The position numbers and the translations under genes are program-made. This document shows positions 57,801 through 64,000 of a stretch of 64,000 nucleotides of DNA, one piece after another. The notes below the pieces were generated by a model, which ran no database searches, was not told the origin of the DNA, and saw nothing but the letters and a program-made list of their open reading frames with translations. The stretch comes from Botrytis cinerea B05.10 (Eukaryota > Ascomycota > Leotiomycetes > Helotiales > Sclerotiniaceae), in NCBI RefSeq assembly GCF_000143535.2, contig NC_037323.1:496001-560000 (forward strand). The letters run 5' to 3'. The number at the start of each line of letters is the position of its first letter. The stretch's first letter is position 1.

Positions 57801-59480
57801 AACGGTAACACTCCGGACGAGGAATTCATTGGCCTAATACGGGCTGAGCTTGACAAGCATCTAGCGGTGTTCAACCTCACAGGGAGTGACCAAGACCTGG
57901 CGGAAGCCCGACGTAATCACGAGCCACCAGGTCCAACGCATGGCTTGGTAATCGACGGTTTCACCCTTAGGTGGGCACTGTGTGACGAGCTGAAGCAGAA
58001 ATTTCTCCTCCTCTGCAAGCAGTGCAAGTCAGTTCTGTGCTGTCGCGTCAGTCCAGCCCAGAAAGCCGCTGTTTGCGCCATGGTGAAGACAGGTTTTGAC
58101 GTCATGACTCTATCGGTGGGAGATGGTGCAAACGACGTTGCAATGATTCAGGAGGCAGATGTGGGTGTCGGTATCGCGGGAGTTGAGGGTCGCCAGGCCG
58201 TCATGTCGTCCGACTACGCTATTGGCCAGTTCCGATTCCTCCAGAGGCTGATACTGGTTCACGGTAGATGGTCTTATCGAAGACTGGCCGAAGCTATCAG
58301 TAATTTCTTTTATAAAAATATTATTTGGGTGTTTACACTCTTTTGGTTTCAGGTCTACTGTAACTTTGACATCACTTATGTTTTCGACTACAGCTATATT
58401 GTTCTCATTAATCTGCTCTTCACCTCAGTCCCGGTCGTCCTTATGGGCGTTTTTGATCAGGACGTGTCGGACATTGTGTCGCTAGCCGTGCCTCAGCTAT
58501 ATCGTCGCGGCATCGAGAGGCTGGAGTGGACTCAAAGAAAATTCTGGTAAGCACCAACCCCGTGAATATTTGGTATATTTCAGTGCACTAATAATGGTGA
58601 CAGGCTCTATATGGTTGACGGCTTCTACCAATCCATCATGTGCTTCTTTATTCCGTACCTTACCATCACTAATGGCCCGTTTGCTTCCCTCAACGGTTTG
58701 GATGTGTCAGAGCGAACACGCCTTGGCTGTTATATTGCGCACCCGACCGTGTTTACCATCAACCTGTACATACTCATCAACTTGTACCGGTGGGACTGGC
58801 TGATGCTTCTGGTCATCGCCGTCAGTGATCTATTCATCTTCTTCTGGACGGCCGTCTACGGATCCAACATATCTGCGGCAGCCTTTTATCAGGCAGCGCC
58901 ACAAGTATACGGGCAGCTATCGTTCTGGGCAGTCATGCTCGTTACGCCAGTCGTATGTATACTCCCTCGATATGCGATCAAGGCGCTGCAGAAGGTGTAT
59001 TGGCCGTACGATGTCGACATCATCAGGGAGCAGGTACAGCAAGGAAAATTCGATCATCTCCAACCGACCAAAGAAGCGGAGGAGAAGGGACCAAAGAATA
59101 TAGCCTCGATGTCATTGGATCCGTCCAATAAGGGCAAGCACGCGCAATATCCCAGCGTAGACGAAGACAGACGACCGATCTATCCACCGTCAGTTACGAC
59201 GCATAATACGCGGACACAGAATGGCAGCGACGGAACCAACTCCACGAATCACAATGCACCGTCGGTGGAGATGCCGGTTCGAACGTCGATAGACAGAGCC
59301 AGACCTTCGTATGATAGAATTAGGGCCTCGATGGATCAAGTGAGAGCGAGCTACGAAGCTAGCCACGACTTTACCACAGCGGCAGGACTCACCAGGATCG
59401 AGTCGTCGCACTCTGTGAACAACTCGCGCAGCCTTGCGGCGGCCAAGAGCAGTCGAGGTTTCATGCTGGGGCCGCGTTGA
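54829..59480 (+). CDS. P4-type ATPase, Dnf1/Dnf2-like phospholipid flippase
   Basis: Type IV P-type ATPase that flips phospholipids to the cytosolic leaflet at plasma membrane and endosomes, normally with a Cdc50/Lem3 partner. Exons 54829-55287, 55353-58546 and 58604-59480 give 1509 residues. The ATG has context ACCATGG. TM1 is at LYFQFHNIANIFFLFITVL. The A-domain motif is KNLDGETNLK (about 395). TM4 reads VPLSLYISVEI, with PLSL where PISL is usual. The phosphorylation site is FSDKTGTLTQN (about 625). Nucleotide-binding signatures AQSPDEAALV and CKGADSVIYSRL, then [22 protein letters not shown] and GDGANDVAMIQEADVG (about 1075), are all present. The C-tail repeats DRARPSYDRIRASMDQVRASYE, as in Dnf proteins. 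Length and motifs indicate a functional enzyme. It is GC-richer and poorer in introns than expected from its surroundings. Confidence 0.95.
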
Positions 59481-62480
59481 GGCCTCTCCATTATATCCAA
59501 CAAGAGCAGACACTGATGAATCGCGGCTACTACGAACACCGTTCACAACTGCGCAGTTTCCTTAATCACTCTGTTGCTTTAACACAGGATATCCCCTATC
59601 TTGTGTCTTTCATTGTCGTTGTTATGTTGATATCCACGATAATTCATGTACCCAACGATCTTCATGAGCGATCTACGAACCTGAGGAGGCGAGAAGCGGC
59701 TATCGTAGGCCTGTGTCCTCTGTCTCATCACGTTATCGATTTTTTTCTCTATCGGGCGTCCTAGGTCTATTGGATAGTTCGTCACACATCAGCCGGCGTT
59801 TTGGAATAGGAAATTTACAGGATTTTATGGATTTTATTTCCCCTTTCTTGTTAGAAGTTTATTTGCATCCAGCCAGCCGACTTAGAAGGGCGAGAGGAGG
59901 AAGGGGAAGAGAGATTGGGGAATCATAAAATAGTATTTAGTGAGACTAGGTAGTCTTAGTGTAGCCTATATTATACAATACAAACACTTTTTATTAAAAC
60001 AATTATAAATATCTAAGTATTTAGAATATTATCTTTTTACATTTTAATACATCGAATAGCAATTACACTAATCGAAATATTAAAGTGCTAATTGAATCCA
60101 TATTTTTTCTTAAAATCGTATTATTCTAGTTCTAAATACATATATATATTATCACGGTGCAAGATAGGGTCTAAGAAGATATATGAAATTCTACGAAGAA
60201 TGGAAGAATGTAGACAGAGAAAAAGACAGATATTAAAAAGTAGTTCGTATAGTAAAAGAAGATGTATTAATTATTAAGACCTTACAATCATAGAATTAAT
60301 GAAGTTATTGATATCAACTTGAAATATTAATAAAGTATAAAGTATTTAATTCTATATATTGTAATTCCTTAATAATATTAAAAACTTATACTAAGATAAA
60401 GAACTATATAATATTCTTATAGTATTGGTGTGCTATTAGTTTAATACAATCCCTTCTAGTTATATGATGTACTGATACTGATAACTATTTAAAAGACGAA
60501 ACATATCATATACTCCTTAAATCTCATATCACTATTCTCATTCAACTTAATCTCTTATCACTCACTCAGTCTCCTTAATCTCAATATGATTGATATTAAT
60601 AAGATTCATCTAATGAACTACGTTAAATGATTCGAATATATCGATAATATTACTTTAATAATAATATTCTATGATTTACAAATAAACTATATTATATTCC
60701 AAAACAATATACAGGAAATCCTAAACTAAAAAAGAATAGAGAGGATATTCTTCAACTCTAGGAAATCCGAACTAATTCATTCTTATAATAGTCGCTAAAT
60801 TCTAATTAAAGACTCTTTTGTTTAAATAAATAATATAAAGGTTATTATATAATTAAATCCTTTATACTAGTTAGGGAGGGGTCTATTTTAATAGAAATCT
60901 AAGTTTCAAATTATACATTCAAATTCTAATGAATTCGTAAAAGCAAACGAAGTGGAAATGTATTTATATATTATATAATCATATATTTCTATAAGAGGTC
61001 ATTTTCATATTTGTAGATTCATAAAACCCCTTTCAATTGATTATAAGTAATATATTAATGTTAGAGTAAGATTATCCCAATTAATAAAGAGGCTATTAAT
61101 ATATTAATTAAAAATAATAAAATTACAAATAAAAACATAAATAAAAATATAAATAAAAGGATTAGAAAAGGAATTAAAAAAAAGAATTTAATAAATAAAA
61201 AAGATTAGTATAAACTACTATAACTATATTAATATATCACTTCTATAAAGGCAATTATATAAACCTTATCCTAGCCCTTATAACCTATATATAAACCTTA
61301 TCCTAGCCCTTATAACCTATATATAAACGATTCCTAATTAGCTAATCTATTACTTAGAAATTACTTTGAATATTATTTATTCAAATTTGGAATAGATAGC
61401 TAAAGTTCGTTACGTGCCAAGGCATGTGCGGCTTTCGGCCTATGGCGATAAACACAATAAATCAATCAATCATATCGATATGAATCAATGGTTTTGTGTC
61501 GACAAAGATCGACTTTTCCATGCCAATATGTAAGTCAATGAGTTTAATAAGCTTGGCTCAGTGAGTATTATGCCAACATAGAGGTCAGCGTTTTGTGAGT
61601 TTGGCTTAATATTATGAACATAGCTTGGCGTTGTTTTTGAAATGTAGATTATCAACTTGAATATTGAAATCCTTGAGTCTAAACCTTGGAAATCCCGGGT
61701 TTATAACTATCAAACAGTTAAATATATGTAAAGATACATATTGCTTAATTAGATTAGACAATTGTGAGATATATTGGCCTTCTATAAGCCAAAAAAAAGG
61801 ACCCCCTAAATTTGAATGCTTTCATAGGCTCGAAGGCTTCTAAGATGGAGAAGAATTCTGTACCCCTTCCCTTGTAAGAAGGATTCTGACATTGAGAAGG
61901 ATTTTTGATTTCAGAGTGTTTCTGAAGCTTTTACAAGGCTTAGAATCCTTCTCAACCCCGCCAAGTTCCCACTACTAGGTAGTTTTCTTTAGCATCTCTT
62001 GCCGCGTGCTGACGAACGCAGGCTTACTTCTACAAGTATGCATGTACTCGTCACCACGCTGACATGATCTGCATGGATAAGCTGACAATTCCCAAGGATT
62101 GAGCTCCTTGTAGAAGAAGTGGTTTTATCAAGTCACGTGTGCATTAGTTAAGCTTACTTTTAGTCATCGACCAGGTTTATCTACCTGGTCAATTCTGTCA
62201 ATCAATTCACATCCTACTTCTCCTACTCGCACCTGTCTTCTCTCCCCGGCCACCCTGTCCGAGTGGAACAGCTGGTCATACACACCACAGCATAGTCGAA
62301 AACCTCTTACTACGTAGTAGCTGAGAATGGGTCGTTTGGCGTGATCCTCCTCTTCCCATCATTGTTGAGGTAAATAGCAAGTCTTCCACCCACACCTAAA
62401 CGATTGATCGTGGTTGCGCACTCTAGCCCTTGACTATCCAACCACGCCTCAATAATCAATACCCTTACGGAATAATACAT
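59481..62480. other. 3-kb gene-free stretch with a very AT-rich core
   Basis: After the flippase 3' end, 59.93-61.4 kb is extremely AT-rich with dense stops in all frames, a RIP-like relic of unrecognisable origin. From 61.4 kb the composition returns to normal and includes the P450 promoter. An inverted pair of GAAGGATTCT-like sequences sits at about 61880-61955. No intact gene seen. Confidence 0.65.
61261..61324. repeat. 32-bp tandem duplication
   Basis: Two identical copies of a 32-bp unit beginning AAACCTTATCCTAGCCCTTA lie head to tail inside the AT-rich relic. Identity is full, so the duplication is younger than the decay around it. Confidence 0.95.
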
Positions 62481-64000
62481 ATGGCACTGACAGAGAGCAT
62501 TGTTGACCTGCTGCTATGCAAGCCCGTCTTTCTTGGCCTGGCAGTATGCGCTCTGCTCTTCCTCGTCGGGCGCGCACTCGAGCCAAGCGTCGACGGCCTT
62601 GAGCCTCCGATTCTTAGACATAACATCCCTATATTTGGTCATTTCTACAGTATGCTCAAGGACCAGGAAGCATTCTTCAAACGTCTCGAGTAAGTCTACA
62701 TCCATACACGTCTCTTTTTGGTTCCAGTGTAGGTAGCAAGAGCACTGTTGGGAACACTAGACGCAACGATGTCGTGCCATGACCACTACTAACACATGCA
62801 CTCCTCAACAGCAAAAAGTATCACATGTCCATTGCAACTATCCCCATTTTGAATAGTAAAATGTATGCGATAACGGATCCCATTCTAGTCCAGTCGGCGT
62901 ATTGCAACAAGTATCTCTCCTTCACCCCCTTTGCTGTAGGCGGTGCACAGAAGGTGGCGGGCTTCGATGATGCGTATCATCAAGTGCTCATGCAGTCAAA
63001 TGTCTTGCCCGAATACTTCAAGAGCATCTATGACGGAACTACTGCCCAGCACATCCATCGGTTGAATGTCACCTCCCTCAAGCACGTTTCAAAGCACATT
63101 AATAGCATTGGAGGGGATGGCATGGATGCTACTAATACCTACCTCTGGCTGCGCAATCTCATGACCGTCGCTACATGCGAGGCTCTGTATGGTCCTGACA
63201 ATCCCATCAGGGGCGACGAACTTGTAGAGGATGTCTGGTAAGGTCATTTCACAGAGCCCCGATCTCCAATAGTGAATGGTAAGCATGTTGCTAATGACAT
63301 TTCATTATAGGACGTTCGAAACGGGCCTGCCTTACCTCTTCTTCCATATTTTCAATTCCAAGACACTGCGGCGTACAAAAGAAGCAAGACGAAGGCTGCA
63401 GCTAGCTTTGGGAAAGTGGTGTACGACCATGAAGCAGGACGACGAACAGGTCTCGGCCTATATCAGAAACCGGGTCGGCATTCTTCGAGGATACGGCGTC
63501 GAAGGGCAAAAACTTGGTGACATTGAGGTTGGCCTTATACATGTGCCAACATCAAACTCCATCCCGACCATATTCTGGTTCTTCATCCATGTCTTCACGC
63601 GGCCCAATCTGGTCGTCCAACTGCGCGCTGAAGTTGAGCCTATTGTGAAGCGTGGTCCGGGCCATGTAGTGACTATTAACGTAGACGACATCCTCGAAAG
63701 GTGCCCTCTGTTGATCAGCGCCTACCGTGAGGCTAGCCGCCTCTGCAATGGATTCACCTGTAACCGAATGGTCCTAGAGGACACGACCATCACGGACAGA
63801 CATGACCGCTCGTACCTGCTCAAGAAAGGCGCCACCGTGAAGATGCCTGCAGGAGTTGTGCATGCCTCGGAGGATATATGGGGCGAAGACGCAGCGGCAT
63901 TCCGAGCCGATAGATTCCTGGACAAGGGACTAACGAGCGAACAAGCCAAGTTGAGACGTGCTGCCTTTACACCATTCGGCGGAGGCGCTCATATGTGTCC
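62481..64000 (+). CDS. cytochrome P450 (partial, runs off the window)
   Basis: Membrane-anchored haem monooxygenase. Exons 62481-62689, 62812-63237 and 63311 onward read in frame, and the window ends within the gene. The N-terminus (MALTESIVDLLLCKPVFLGL...) is a membrane anchor, followed by a Pro-rich hinge (LEPPILRHNIPIFGHF). In the I-helix, HVPTSNSIPTIFWFF replaces the usual AGxDT, a pattern of the CYP7/CYP8-like clade that many fungal secondary-metabolite P450s share. The K-helix has the ExxR pair in YREASRL. The PERF-like segment is FRADRFLDKG, and the haem loop begins FTPFGGGAHMC, whose last Cys is the haem ligand, just before the end. The substrate is unknown. The 5' flank is an AT-rich relic, and the next genes to the right would show whether it belongs to a cluster. 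Confidence 0.93.

Noticed and set aside
60092..60277. 61-codon ORF in the AT-rich relic
   Set aside because: It is Lys/Ile/Tyr-rich from base composition only.

Overview
The window is nuclear DNA of a filamentous ascomycete. Its genes are spliced by short introns (about 45-150 bp, GT...AG, with CTAAC/CTGAC-like branch sites). Its proteins have close fungal relatives: a septation-initiation Cdc14, a GT71 mannosyltransferase, a Dnf-type flippase, patatin/NB-ARC and NACHT/ankyrin STAND relics, and an HRIP1/Hip1-like secreted elicitor. Unmasked DNA is moderately AT-rich. Some blocks are extremely AT-rich and carry C-to-T type stop mutations, as expected from repeat-induced point mutation (RIP). 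A leotiomycete of the Botrytis/Sclerotinia group fits best, but that placement is inferred from gene flavour and was not tested by a search.

Layout. 1-5.3 kb is non-coding, packed with microsatellites. 5.3-7.8 kb holds a seven-exon MFS sugar transporter (minus) with a 13-nt microexon. 7.8-13.2 kb is a desert with a small dispersed GC-rich motif. 13.2-15.0 kb is a GT71-type mannosyltransferase (plus). 15.8-17.95 kb is a BRCT protein with basic/acidic repeats (minus). 20.8-22.7 kb is a PTR2-family peptide transporter (minus). 25.1-26.3 kb is a RING-H2 protein with two sets of internal repeats (plus). 27.8-29.5 kb is a 564-residue protein with a possible double-stranded beta-helix dioxygenase core (plus), convergent with a three-exon thioredoxin-like TXNDC17-type gene (minus, 29.7-30.25 kb). 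30.9-33.1 kb is a decayed patatin/NB-ARC NLR (minus). 34.7-35.95 kb is geranylgeranyl diphosphate synthase (minus), divergent from SIN component Cdc14 (plus, 37.2-38.1 kb). 40.1-41.5 kb is a Cys-rich single-pass membrane protein (plus). 42.7-43.2 kb is a small secreted elicitor-like protein (minus). 45.4-46.2 kb is a conserved-looking hypothetical (minus).

The right third is accessory in character. An AT-rich block at 47.8-52 kb contains three inverted-repeat elements and a ruined NACHT/ankyrin gene. A GC-richer segment follows, holding a sulfotransferase-like gene (minus, 52.6-53.5 kb) and a Dnf1/2-type P4-ATPase flippase (plus, 54.8-59.5 kb). Another very AT-rich relic lies at 59.9-61.4 kb, and then a cytochrome P450 begins that runs off the window inside its haem-binding loop. 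Sulfotransferase, flippase and P450 between RIP-like blocks look like an accessory or possibly acquired island, perhaps the edge of a metabolic cluster. This is the least ordinary part of the window.

The left two thirds is mostly housekeeping: sugar and peptide uptake, N-/O-glycan mannosylation, isoprenoid chain synthesis and septation signalling. Two decayed STAND-type immune-receptor genes and several repeat-bearing proteins are mixed in. All exon models were built by eye from splice sites and reading-frame continuity. Every multi-exon model that is complete sums to a whole number of codons.
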